From Devosia sp. (GTDB lineage Bacteria > Pseudomonadota > Alphaproteobacteria > Rhizobiales > Devosiaceae), in assembly GCA_028290225.1 (NCBI GenBank), contig JAQGKH010000062.1, positions 1 to 11,709 of the forward strand: a stretch of 11,709 nt of DNA, in the 5' to 3' direction. Below, in pieces: positions 1-7,335 of this stretch. Each line of letters opens with the position of its first letter. Positions within the stretch are counted from its first letter, which is position 1. The translations under genes and the position numbers were made by a program. The notes under the pieces were generated by a model. The model was given only the letters and a program-made list of their open reading frames with translations, ran no database searches and was not told the DNA's origin.

Positions 1-606
1 TCGGCGGTTTTGGCAGTTCACCCGTTCCGGAAAAACCACTCCGTCTACCAGAAGACGTTGATGATCAACGACTTCTACCTTCGTGGGGGAGAACAGGACA
101 CGCCTCTGGGCAATGTGCAGCTCCTGGGCAAGATTTCGGGGCCAATCCTGGCATCCTCATCGCCCCTGCCACTTCCCTTGGCCAACTGGATCGCCAACCG
201 CTCCGTTGACTTTTACGCCATGTCAGAGGACCTGCCGAACCCCGAAAGCCGGGTCACTCTCGAAAACGGCCAGATCAAGCTCGATTGGAAGCGCTCCAAT
301 TGGGATGCCCATCTCGCCCTCGTATCGAAGCTGAAGTCGGTGCTCCGCAAGGCTGGTTTCCCGATCGTGCTTTCCAGCGCGTTCGATCGCCGCACGCCGA
401 GCCATCAATGCGGCACCGCCCGGATGGGCAGTGATCGCACCAAGGCCGTCGTGGATTCCACCTGCCGGAGCTTTGATCACGCCAACCTCTTTATTGTCGA
501 TGCCTCGGTGCTGCCCACCTCCGCCGCCGTAAACCCCGCCTTGACCATCGCCGCCTTGGCGCTCCGCACCGCCCGCCACATCGAGCAGCGCGAGTTCGCA
601 GCGTGA
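1..606 (+). CDS. GMC-family FAD-dependent oxidoreductase, C-terminal part (5' end outside window)
   Basis: This is the last 201 codons of a flavoprotein of the glucose-methanol-choline family, open to the left edge; family members usually have about 500-570 residues. GMC enzymes oxidise alcohols or sugar hydroxyls with FAD. Visible is the C-terminal substrate domain with SHQCGTARMG, where the His at 403-405 is the expected catalytic base. It is followed by VVD, then FIVDASVLPTSAAVNPALTIAALALR, here quoted in parts: the Asn of VNPALT (532-534) fills the second catalytic His/Asn position and the IVDAS stretch closes the FAD site. The H-Q-C-G-T form and the NPALTIAALALR tail resemble the sugar/gluconate-dehydrogenase branch rather than the choline-dehydrogenase branch of the gene at 5426. 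Membrane or cytochrome partners, if any, would lie outside the window. The substrate is unknown; family assignment is secure. Confidence 0.9.
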   Translation, partial: SAVLAVHPFRKNHSVYQKTLMINDFYLRGGEQDTPLGNVQLLGKISGPILASSSPLPLPLANWIANRSVDFYAMSEDLPNPESRVTLENGQIKLDWKRSNWDAHLALVSKLKSVLRKAGFPIVLSSAFDRRTPSHQCGTARMGSDRTKAVVDSTCRSFDHANLFIVDASVLPTSAAVNPALTIAALALRTARHIEQREFAA

Positions 607-634
607 ATGGGGTTCATGATGGGCGAGGGCACTC

Positions 635-650
635 CGTTCGGGGATCGTTC
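635..650 (+). repeat. CGTTC direct repeat upstream of the LacI-type gene
   Basis: CGTTC occurs at 635-639 and again at 646-650, 11 bases (about one helical turn) apart, in the 133-base gap before the regulator gene. CGTTC is also the right half of the proposed operator at 5308-5325. Neither copy is palindromic here, so this is at most a weak autoregulatory site and may be chance. Confidence 0.15.
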
Positions 651-739
651 AACGGCAATACGGCCTGCCGGGTCGGTGAATGCTATGGTCCAACTTCAGT
701 CGGCGCGGCATCTGCCCCGTCGACTTCAGAAGGAACCTG

Positions 740-1762
740 ATGATGGCCAATAACGAGCGTAGACCGACGATTGTCGACGTTGCCCGCCAGGCCGGCGTGT
801 CCAAGTCCACGGTCAGCCTCGTCCTGCAGAACAGCCCGCTGGTGAAAGACACCACGAGGGAGCAGGTTCGTGCCGCCATGAACGACATGGGCTATGTCTA
901 TAACCGTGGCGCAGCCAAGCTGCGGAACGCCAATCCGGACCTGATCGGCCTTGTAATCAACGATCTGCGCAATCCGTTCTTCACCGAATTCGCCACCTCG
1001 CTGCAGATGGCGCTGTCCAGCCGCGGCTATGCTGCCGTCATCGCCAACACCGATGAAAACTCGGTCCTGCAGACCGACATGGTCGGCGCCATGATCGAGC
1101 ATGGCGTCGCCGCGCTCATCATATCCCCTGCCTATGGGGAGGACGCCGCCACCTTTGACGCTATCGAGCGGGCGGGTATCCCGGCCATGCAGGTTCTGCG
1201 CAATGTGGATTCCAGGACGGACCTGTTTCCGTTCGCTGCACCCGACTATGTCAGCGGCAGTCGTGCCGCTACCGAACATCTGCTTGCCGGAGGTGCCCGG
1301 CGGGTCGCCTTTGTCGGTGGCCTGGAAGGCCGCGGAGTGACCCGGGAGCGTCTCTCGGGCTATCTCCATGTCCTTGAGGGCAGGGGCATCGAACCGCTCG
1401 TCCTCACCGGTCTGGCGACCAGAACCTTCGGGCGTCAGATGGCGGGCACCTTGCACCGCGAGCATCCCGACGTCGATGCGGTGGTCTGTTTCAACGATCA
1501 GGTGGCGCTCGGCCTGCTTTCCGGCTGCGCGGAAATAGGACGGACCGTCGGGTCGGACCTCAAGATCGTCGGCTTCGACGATATCGAGGACGTTGCGCAT
1601 AGCTGGCCGGCTTTGAGCTCGGTCCACTGCGACATTGCCGGCTTTGGCAGGTTCATCGCGGAAACCGTCCTGGCCTGGCTGGAAGCGGGGACGGTGCCTC
1701 CACGGGAATATCGGGCCGAAGTATCGCTGGTGGTCCGCCAGTCGAGCAGCGGCAGACAGTGA
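740..1762 (+). CDS. LacI-family transcriptional regulator
   Basis: A 340-residue DNA-binding regulator of the LacI/GalR family, usual length. The N-terminal helix-turn-helix is clear at about residues 10-29 (TIVDVARQAGVSKSTVSLVL), followed by a hinge region near residues 54-62 ending in KLRN, where family members insert a leucine into a central CG of the operator. The rest is a periplasmic-binding-protein-like effector domain with IGLVINDLRNPFF after the hinge and VVCFNDQVALGLL and KIVGFDDIE near the C-terminus. The start at 740 is chosen because AGAAGGA (728-734) lies 5 bases upstream; ATG at 743 is equally possible, while an upstream in-frame ATG at 680 would add residues before the HTH with no ribosome site. 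It probably controls the neighbouring oxidation genes in response to a sugar or sugar derivative; the effector is unknown. Confidence 0.95.
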   Translation: MMANNERRPTIVDVARQAGVSKSTVSLVLQNSPLVKDTTREQVRAAMNDMGYVYNRGAAKLRNANPDLIGLVINDLRNPFFTEFATSLQMALSSRGYAAVIANTDENSVLQTDMVGAMIEHGVAALIISPAYGEDAATFDAIERAGIPAMQVLRNVDSRTDLFPFAAPDYVSGSRAATEHLLAGGARRVAFVGGLEGRGVTRERLSGYLHVLEGRGIEPLVLTGLATRTFGRQMAGTLHREHPDVDAVVCFNDQVALGLLSGCAEIGRTVGSDLKIVGFDDIEDVAHSWPALSSVHCDIAGFGRFIAETVLAWLEAGTVPPREYRAEVSLVVRQSSSGRQ

Positions 1763-1835
1763 CGGTGCTGTCCCAGCGCCGAAGGCGTTGCCGAACAACA
1801 ATCAAGCCGGTCAGGCGAAATGTCGGAGGAAAAAG

Positions 1836-3011
1836 ATGAACGAAGTTCGCGTTGCGGTCCTGGGTGCGTCGGGCTGGATGGGGAAGGTTCATACCATGGC
1901 CTACCATACGTTCCCGCACTTCCTGGGGACATCCGCCGGCACGGCGCGCGTGGTGGCGCTGGTTGAGCACAACCCCGATCTTCTCAAGGATGCCGCGGTC
2001 CGCGCTCCGGGGGCCCGCATCGAAAGCAATTGGCAATCGGTCATCGCTGATCCCGAAATCGACCTGATCGACATCTGCCTGCCCGACAATCTCCACTACG
2101 AGGTCGCCAAGGCCGCCCTTCTCGCGGGCAAGCATGTGTATTGCGAAAAGCCCCTGGCCGACACCGCCGAACAGGCCCGTGAGCTGGCCGATATCGCCAA
2201 GGCCAAAAAGCTCATCACCCGGGTGGGTCATGCTTTCCCTCGCAATCCCGTCCACGATCTTGCTCGGGAAATCATCCAGTCCGGCGAGATCGGCGAGGTC
2301 ACGCTGTTCAAGGGCTGCCAGCATGTCGATATGTATGCCGATCCGGGCGCGCCTTTCATGTGGCGGGCGGACGGCAAGCTTGCCCCCACCGGTATCGTGG
2401 GGGACACCGGCTCCCACGTATTCAGCTTCATGGATTTCCTGGTTGGTCGCGTGAGTGCGCTGGTGGCCGACAATATCATCACCACGGCGCAGCGCCCCAT
2501 GGTGGCGGGCAGCAGCCTGGGGCAGGGGGGCGAGCTGACCGGCAAGGAAGCAATGGCCGAGGTCACCAATCCCGACGCCACCAACCTGCTCGTCAAATTC
2601 GCTAACGGCGCCAGTGGCATAGTAGACTTCAGCCGTGTGGCCATGGGGCGCAAGTTCAAGCAGACCTATGAGGTCTACGGAACCAGGGGCAGCATCGCCT
2701 ATGACTATGACGAGGTGAACCGGCTGCGCTTTTATTCCAATGCGGACAGGGAAGGCCGCCGCGGCTTCCGCGAGATCGATGTTGGCACCGAGAACGAAAC
2801 CTTCCGGGCCTTCCTGCCGCTACCCAATTTTGCGCTCGGCTACAATGAAAGCAAGATCATCGAAGCCTTCGAAGTGATCCGCTCGATCACCACGAATACG
2901 CCGGCATGGCCGACATTCGAAACCGGTCATCATATCTGCCAGATCATCGACGCGTGCATGGAGTCATCGCGGACGCGGAGCTGGGTGGATATTCCTCCAG
3001 CCACCCCCTGA
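1836..3011 (+). CDS. Gfo/Idh/MocA-family NAD(P)-dependent oxidoreductase
   Basis: A 391-residue cytoplasmic dehydrogenase of the Gfo/Idh/MocA family, whose members oxidise or reduce sugars, inositols and their keto forms. The N-terminal Rossmann fold shows the dinucleotide loop G10-A-S-G13-W-M-G16. The family hallmark EKP follows at residues 104-106 (K105 catalytic), after the segment IDICLPDNLHYEVAKAAL. The C-terminal domain carries GDTGSH with D190 and H194, the usual Asp/His substrate pair. The start is fixed by GGAGGA at 1825-1830, 5 bases upstream of ATG. It lies 73 bases after the LacI-type gene and probably shares its transcript. Cofactor preference and substrate are not determined. 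Related enzymes include inositol 2-dehydrogenase and sugar 3-dehydrogenases, but nothing seen here selects one. Confidence 0.93.
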   Translation: MNEVRVAVLGASGWMGKVHTMAYHTFPHFLGTSAGTARVVALVEHNPDLLKDAAVRAPGARIESNWQSVIADPEIDLIDICLPDNLHYEVAKAALLAGKHVYCEKPLADTAEQARELADIAKAKKLITRVGHAFPRNPVHDLAREIIQSGEIGEVTLFKGCQHVDMYADPGAPFMWRADGKLAPTGIVGDTGSHVFSFMDFLVGRVSALVADNIITTAQRPMVAGSSLGQGGELTGKEAMAEVTNPDATNLLVKFANGASGIVDFSRVAMGRKFKQTYEVYGTRGSIAYDYDEVNRLRFYSNADREGRRGFREIDVGTENETFRAFLPLPNFALGYNESKIIEAFEVIRSITTNTPAWPTFETGHHICQIIDACMESSRTRSWVDIPPATP

Positions 3012-3088
3012 TGTCACGCAACTCCAGCAGCCGGGACGCCCCCCTCCGGCGCGTCGCCGATAGCCCACGCCCTCGGTGCCTTTCATGA
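3011..3088 (+). CDS. Possible 25-codon coupling ORF between dehydrogenase and flavoprotein genes
   Basis: An open frame of 25 codons plus stop fills the gap between two genes. Its ATG (3011-3013) shares a base with the upstream TGA (TGATG) and its TGA (3086-3088) overlaps the downstream ATG (ATGA at 3085-3088). The product would be small, basic and rich in Ser, Arg and Pro, with no recognisable domain. No Shine-Dalgarno site stands before 3011 or before 3085, so ribosomes finishing the dehydrogenase could pass through this frame to reach the flavoprotein start. That role is inference; an open frame of this length can arise by chance in GC-rich DNA. Confidence 0.3.
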   Translation: MSRNSSSRDAPLRRVADSPRPRCLS

Positions 3089-5157
3089 CCATAGACGTAC
3101 CCCAATCCATTCTGGACGCGTTGACCGACGTCGACATGCCAAAGCTCGCCAATGAGCCGGCCTCCAGCGAAACCATCAGCCTGGGCAGCATCGATCTGCC
3201 GGTCTACCGTTTCGGCTGCGTGATCGTGGGCTCGGGCGCCGCAGGTTTGCGGGCCGCCGTCGAACTCAAGCGCCGCGGCGACAATGTCGCCGTTGTAAGC
3301 CAGAGCGCCTGGGGAGGCACCTCTGCTTGCTCGGGATCGGACAAGCAAACCCTGCACACCGCCAACACCTCCGACCATGGCGATGATTATCGGGCAATGG
3401 CCCGGGCGGTGCGCGCCGGCGGAGCCATGGACGAGGACACGGCCTATGTGGAAGCCGTTGGATCCGCCCGCATGATGGCTTCGCTGCAATTCATGGGCCT
3501 GCCGCTGCCGCAGGATCGCCTGGGCGGCACGCTGCGCTACCAGACCGACCACGACGAAGTTGGACGGGCCACCAGTTGCGGCCCGCGCACCTCGCGCCTG
3601 ATGGTCAAGGTGCTGGCTGAGGAAGCGATCCGGCTGGCAATTCCGATCTACAACCAGACAACGGCCCTCAAGATCCTTACAGCCGGGCAAGGGACCGGGA
3701 AAAGCGTTGTCGGCATACTGGCATCGCGCGGGGCGGACAGGTCAGCAGCCAATCCGCTCGGGCTTGTGATCTTTCGCTGCAATGTGCTGGTTCTGGCGGC
3801 CGGCGGCCCGGGCGAACTTTATCGCGACAGCGTTTATCCCAATGGCTGTTTTGGCTCCCTGGGCTTGGCGCTCGAGGCCGGGATCGAACTGGTCAATCTC
3901 ACCGAAAGCCAGTTCGGCATCAGCACGCGGCGCGAAGCATTCCCCTGGAATCTGTCGGGCACCTATGTGCAATCCATACCGCACATCTATTCCCTGGACG
4001 GCGAGGGCCGCGAGCATCACTTCCTGGCCCAGTATTATCGGACCACTCAGGAGCTCGCATCCAACCTGTTCCGCAAGGGCTATCAATGGCCATTCCATTC
4101 GACGCGCATGCTCGAGTTCGGCTCCAGCCTGGTGGACCTCGCCATTCATCGCGAAACGGCGGCCGGCCGGCGCGTGTTCATGGACTTCAACCGCAATCCC
4201 TTGCCCGTGGAGGGGGATCAGCCATTCGCGCTTGACCGGCTGGACGACGATGTTCGTCGCTATCTCGGTCATGCCGGGGCTACACAAGCCCTGCCGATCG
4301 ACCGCTTGGCGCATATGAACCCCTTGGCGATCGAACTTTATCGGCGCTACAAGACCGACCTCGCCACCGAGCCGCTGGAGTTCGCCGTGAACAATCAGCA
4401 CATGAATGGCGGCGTCATGGTGGACGTCTGGGGGAGAAGCAATCTTGCGGGATGTTATGCCGTCGGCGAAGCCGCCGGCACGCATGGTGTCACCCGGCCC
4501 GGCGGTGCGGCTTTGAATGCCGGCCAGGTATTCGGAACCCGCGCGGCCGAACACATCGCCGCTTCGGGCCATGCGAAATCTGCCCCGCTCGCCGACCCGG
4601 AGGGGATGGCACGCGCCGAATTCGAGCAACTTCAAAGCATTGTTCGCGCCGAGAGCCCAGTCACCGTGGCCTCGGTGAAAGCTGCGGTGCAGGCGCGCAT
4701 GAGCGACAGCGCCGGCATTATTTGCGACGCCGATGGCGTGCGCACGGCGCTGGATGACGCGCGTTCCCTCAACGCCCAGATCCGCAGCCAGGGCATTTCG
4801 CATGGCCACGCAGCCGAGGCTGTCCGGGCTGCGCAATGGCACCAGATGGCACTGGCGTCCGAGGCAGTCCTGGCCGCCCTCGATTATTATATCGGCACTG
4901 GGGGCGGCAGCCGGGGCGCTCGGGCGATCTGCGATCCCATGGGCGAAGCTGCACCCGCGGTGAGGTCCGGAACCCTCGAGGCCTATCGCTTCCGCCAGGA
5001 GCGGGAAGAGCACAAGGCCGAACAGATCGTCTTGAGCTTCGATGGCACAAGGATGCAGATCGGCACCCGGCCAAACCGCACCTTCAACGAGAACGAGAAA
5101 TCCTTCTTCGAACGAGACTGGCCAGCCTGGCTGACGGGCCGCATCTATGCGCACTGA
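3085..5157 (+). CDS. FAD-binding SdhA/FrdA-like flavoprotein (FAD_binding_2 type), substrate unknown
   Basis: A 690-residue flavoprotein. After about 43 N-terminal residues comes the FAD Rossmann motif G49-S-G51-A-A-G54, then VLVLAAGGPGELY. HMNGG begins at residue 439 and is followed by CYAVGEAAGTHGVTRPGG, the second FAD-binding segment typical of the succinate dehydrogenase/fumarate reductase/aspartate oxidase group. The C-terminus resembles the SdhA helical domain (VKAAVQARM, then SRGAR). It lacks the HTVAAQGG-type region with the flavinylated His and the FHPTG and RGEGG active-site motifs; QFGIST stands where FHPTG is expected. FAD is therefore probably non-covalent and the substrate is not succinate. 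No iron-sulphur subunit or signal peptide is seen. ATG 3085 is preferred over GTG 3076 because it forms ATGA with the small frame 3011-3088; neither has a good ribosome site. Confidence 0.85.
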   Translation: MTIDVPQSILDALTDVDMPKLANEPASSETISLGSIDLPVYRFGCVIVGSGAAGLRAAVELKRRGDNVAVVSQSAWGGTSACSGSDKQTLHTANTSDHGDDYRAMARAVRAGGAMDEDTAYVEAVGSARMMASLQFMGLPLPQDRLGGTLRYQTDHDEVGRATSCGPRTSRLMVKVLAEEAIRLAIPIYNQTTALKILTAGQGTGKSVVGILASRGADRSAANPLGLVIFRCNVLVLAAGGPGELYRDSVYPNGCFGSLGLALEAGIELVNLTESQFGISTRREAFPWNLSGTYVQSIPHIYSLDGEGREHHFLAQYYRTTQELASNLFRKGYQWPFHSTRMLEFGSSLVDLAIHRETAAGRRVFMDFNRNPLPVEGDQPFALDRLDDDVRRYLGHAGATQALPIDRLAHMNPLAIELYRRYKTDLATEPLEFAVNNQHMNGGVMVDVWGRSNLAGCYAVGEAAGTHGVTRPGGAALNAGQVFGTRAAEHIAASGHAKSAPLADPEGMARAEFEQLQSIVRAESPVTVASVKAAVQARMSDSAGIICDADGVRTALDDARSLNAQIRSQGISHGHAAEAVRAAQWHQMALASEAVLAALDYYIGTGGGSRGARAICDPMGEAAPAVRSGTLEAYRFRQEREEHKAEQIVLSFDGTRMQIGTRPNRTFNENEKSFFERDWPAWLTGRIYAH

Positions 5158-5277
5158 CCTCGACAAGGCCGCGTCCTCTATCCTGACTTCGACAGCGCAT
5201 CTGCTCGCCAGTTGCGCCTCAAAGCAGTACCTCGCGCGGAGCTTTTGAAGCAGTCCGTGGCCTTGCCTGCTTTGCCC

Positions 5278-5306
5278 TTGACGCCTCTCAGCCGTTTGGG
5301 TAGGGC
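5278..5306 (+). promoter_or_regulatory. Candidate sigma-70 promoter for the second GMC gene
   Basis: TTGACG (5278-5283) is a good -35 match. With a 17-base spacer it is followed by TAGGGC (5301-5306), a poor -10 match. Position just upstream of the proposed operator supports a regulated promoter here, but the -10 is weak and the assignment is tentative. Confidence 0.3.
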
Positions 5307-5307
5307 G

Positions 5308-5325
5308 ATTTGGAACGTTCTAAAT
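5308..5325. promoter_or_regulatory. Candidate LacI-family operator, 18-base palindrome with central CG
   Basis: ATTTGGAACGTTCTAAAT is an inverted repeat about the central CG (5316/5317): eight of nine base pairs are complementary, the only exception being G5312/T5321. Size, even symmetry and central CG are those of LacI/GalR-family operators, where the hinge-helix leucine enters the CG step. It lies 100 bases before the start of the GMC gene at 5426 and directly after the candidate promoter, as expected for repression. The LacI-type regulator at 740-1762 is the obvious partner, by inference only. Confidence 0.6.
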
Positions 5326-5334
5326 ACGTGTGTT

Positions 5335-5349
5335 CGCTTCGGTGAAGCG
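5335..5349 (+). other. Small hairpin in the presumed 5' leader of the second GMC gene
   Basis: CGCTTC (5335-5340), loop GGT, GAAGCG (5344-5349) form a perfect 6-bp stem with a tight 3-base loop, ten bases after the proposed operator and 76 bases before the start codon. It has no T-tract, so it is not a terminator; it may stabilise the leader or have no role. Confidence 0.3.
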
Positions 5350-5425
5350 GGGCGACGATGATGGCGATCAAAGCTCGGGTCGAGCGGAACGGCCGAGAAA
5401 AGCACTTGCCGGTGAGGAGAAACCG

Positions 5426-7015
5426 ATGTCGCAAGCCTATGACTTCATTATCGTTGGTGGCGGCTCCGCCGGTTGCGTTCTCGCCGCGCGCTTGAGCGAA
5501 AATCCGGCCGCCAGTGTCCTGCTGCTCGAAGCTGGCGGGCGAGACTGGCATCCGTTCTATCATCTGCCTGCCGGCTTCGCCAAAATGACCAAGGGCATCG
5601 GCAGTTGGGGCTGGCACACCGTTCCGCAAAAGCACATGAACAACATGGTGATCCGCTACACCCAGGCAAAGGTGATCGGCGGCGGCTCTTCCATCAATGC
5701 CCAGATCTATACGCGCGGCAATGCCCTGGATTACGACGAATGGCGCCAGATGGGTTGCGTCGGCTGGGGATATGAGGATGTCCTGCCATATTTCCGGAAG
5801 GCCGAGGACAACGACACGTTCAATGATCGTTACCACGGGCAGGGGGGCCCGCTCGGGGTTAGCAAGCCCGCGGCTCCGCTGCCCATTTGCGAAGCCTATT
5901 TCAAGGCTGCCGGCGAACTCGGCATCCCTCGCAACCACGACATGACGGGTGAAGTCCAGGACGGGGTTGGCTACTACCAACTCACGCAGCGCCATGTCCG
6001 GCGCTCATCGGCGTCCATCGCCTATCTGGGCCCCATTCGCGGCAAGCGACCCAACCTGACCATTCGCACCGATGCGCAAGTGGCACGCATTGTCGTTGAG
6101 CAAGGCAGGGCAGTGGGCGTGGAACTTGCCGGTGAGGGCATCGTGCGTGCGGGCACTGAAGTCTTGCTATCCGCCGGGGCCATCGGATCGCCCCGGCTAC
6201 TGCAGCTATCGGGTATCGGGCCAGCCGAACACCTTGCTGAAGTGGGGATTGATGTTGTGTTCGATCAGCCCGAGGTCGGCTCGAACCTGCAGGATCATCT
6301 GGACCTGTTCGTCATCGCTGAATGCACCGGCCCCCACACCTACGACAAATACGCCAAGCCCCACTGGTCCGCCGTCGCCGGACTGCAATATCTGCTGACC
6401 AAGACCGGCCCGGTGGCTTCCAGCCTCTTTGAAACCGGCGGCTTCTGGTATGCCGACAAGAATGCTCGCTCGCCCGATATCCAGTTCCACCTTGGCCTTG
6501 GTTCAGGGATCGAGGCGGGGGTGGAGGCGATGAAGCAGGGCGGCGTCACCCTCAACTCCGCCTATCTTCGCCCACGCTCGAGGGGTTCTGTCCGCCTGGC
6601 GAGTTCGGACCCCAAGGCCGCTCCGCGCATCGATCCGAACTACTGGGCCGATCCCTATGACAAGGAAATGTCCATCCGGGGCTTGAAACTGGCTCAGGAG
6701 ATCATGAGTCAAAACGCTCTCAAGCCCTATGTGAAGGCCGAAAGGCTTCCCGGCCCAGGCGTCAAAAGCGATCAGGACTATTTCGAATATGCCTGCCGCC
6801 ACGCCAAGACCGACCATCATCCCGCAGGCACGTGTCGCATGGGCCCCGATGAACGGGCGGTGGTCGATAACGAGCTGCGCTTCAACGGCATTACCGGCCT
6901 GCGAGTCATCGACGCCTCGATCATGCCCAGCGTGGTGTCTGCCAACACCAATGCCACGGCGATTATGATCGGTGAAAAAGGCGCGGATCTGGTGCGAGCC
7001 ACCCACGGGCTCTAG
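5426..7015 (+). CDS. GMC-family oxidoreductase, choline-dehydrogenase-like
   Basis: A complete 529-residue FAD flavoprotein of usual length for the GMC family, oxidising an alcohol or sugar hydroxyl. The FAD Rossmann loop GGGSAGC is at residues 11-17, with the acidic ribose-binding Glu in LLLEAGGRD just after. GMC signature 1 lies near residues 85-105 (VIGGGSSINAQIYTRGN) and signature 2 near 251-265 (GAIGSPRLLQLSGIG). The C-terminal active site has HHPAGTCRMG with H465 as expected catalytic base, and ASIMPSVVSANTNAT (N507/N509 region) as the partner Asn. No signal peptide is visible. ATG 5426 is set by GAGGAGA (5414-5420), 5 bases upstream. A candidate operator lies at 5308-5325, so it may have its own LacI-controlled promoter. 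It is of the choline/alcohol-dehydrogenase branch, distinct from the GMC fragment at 1-606; choline as substrate is not supported, since no bet genes are present. Confidence 0.93.
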   Translation: MSQAYDFIIVGGGSAGCVLAARLSENPAASVLLLEAGGRDWHPFYHLPAGFAKMTKGIGSWGWHTVPQKHMNNMVIRYTQAKVIGGGSSINAQIYTRGNALDYDEWRQMGCVGWGYEDVLPYFRKAEDNDTFNDRYHGQGGPLGVSKPAAPLPICEAYFKAAGELGIPRNHDMTGEVQDGVGYYQLTQRHVRRSSASIAYLGPIRGKRPNLTIRTDAQVARIVVEQGRAVGVELAGEGIVRAGTEVLLSAGAIGSPRLLQLSGIGPAEHLAEVGIDVVFDQPEVGSNLQDHLDLFVIAECTGPHTYDKYAKPHWSAVAGLQYLLTKTGPVASSLFETGGFWYADKNARSPDIQFHLGLGSGIEAGVEAMKQGGVTLNSAYLRPRSRGSVRLASSDPKAAPRIDPNYWADPYDKEMSIRGLKLAQEIMSQNALKPYVKAERLPGPGVKSDQDYFEYACRHAKTDHHPAGTCRMGPDERAVVDNELRFNGITGLRVIDASIMPSVVSANTNATAIMIGEKGADLVRATHGL

Positions 7016-7070
7016 GCGCTGCCGGATCGGCCCGAAAGTCGCCGGGACCAGCTGGATCAACCCAAGTGAG

Positions 7071-7094
7071 CTGCCAACGATCCTTCGTTGGCAG
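7071..7094 (+). terminator. Perfect 10-bp hairpin after the second GMC gene, possible terminator
   Basis: CTGCCAACGA (7071-7080), loop TCCT, TCGTTGGCAG (7085-7094) form an uninterrupted 10-bp stem, extendable by a G-T pair, 55 bases after the GMC stop codon. No T-run follows on either strand, so it is not a classical intrinsic terminator. Such hairpins can protect 3' ends or assist termination. Confidence 0.4.
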
Positions 7095-7319
7095 TCGAGC
7101 ACCACGGCCGCGGCATCTGGCGCCGCCCGGCATTTTGAACGGCAGATCCGTTTGATAGGTCCAAAGCGCAGGCTGTCTCTCGGTCGCGGTGGGTTCTGGG
7201 CAGCTCTTGCCCGCAATCGCTTGTGCCGCCGCCAAGCGGGGACAGGACCGGGACAGGGACGGCAAATCATCACCAATCCAATCCCAACCAGGGACAACCA
7301 TCGGCCATTCCATCATTCG

Positions 7320-7335
7320 CATAATATATATTATG
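7320..7335. promoter_or_regulatory. Isolated AT-rich 16-base perfect palindrome
   Basis: CATAATATATATTATG is exactly self-complementary and consists of A and T except for its end bases, in sharp contrast to the GC-rich surroundings. It could be a regulator binding site, or a symmetrical -10-like element (CATAAT on each strand). I find no matching -35 at normal spacing and no gene start next to it on either strand, so its target is unclear. Confidence 0.35.

Noticed and set aside
653..670. CGGCA/TGCCG inverted repeat after the first GMC gene as a terminator
   Set aside because: The stem has only 5 bp with an 8-base loop and no T-run, too weak to support.
683..1801. 372-residue open frame on the minus strand opposite the LacI-type gene
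   Set aside because: It has no domain, and the plus strand encodes an unmistakable regulator with helix-turn-helix and ribosome site.
3742..5166. 474-residue open frame on the minus strand opposite the flavoprotein gene
   Set aside because: It has no recognisable domain and lies fully opposite a clear flavoprotein; long antisense frames are expected in GC-rich DNA.
1..7015. Choline-to-betaine (bet) pathway, suggested by the choline-dehydrogenase-like GMC gene
   Set aside because: No betaine aldehyde dehydrogenase or BetI regulator is present, and the partners are sugar-type genes.
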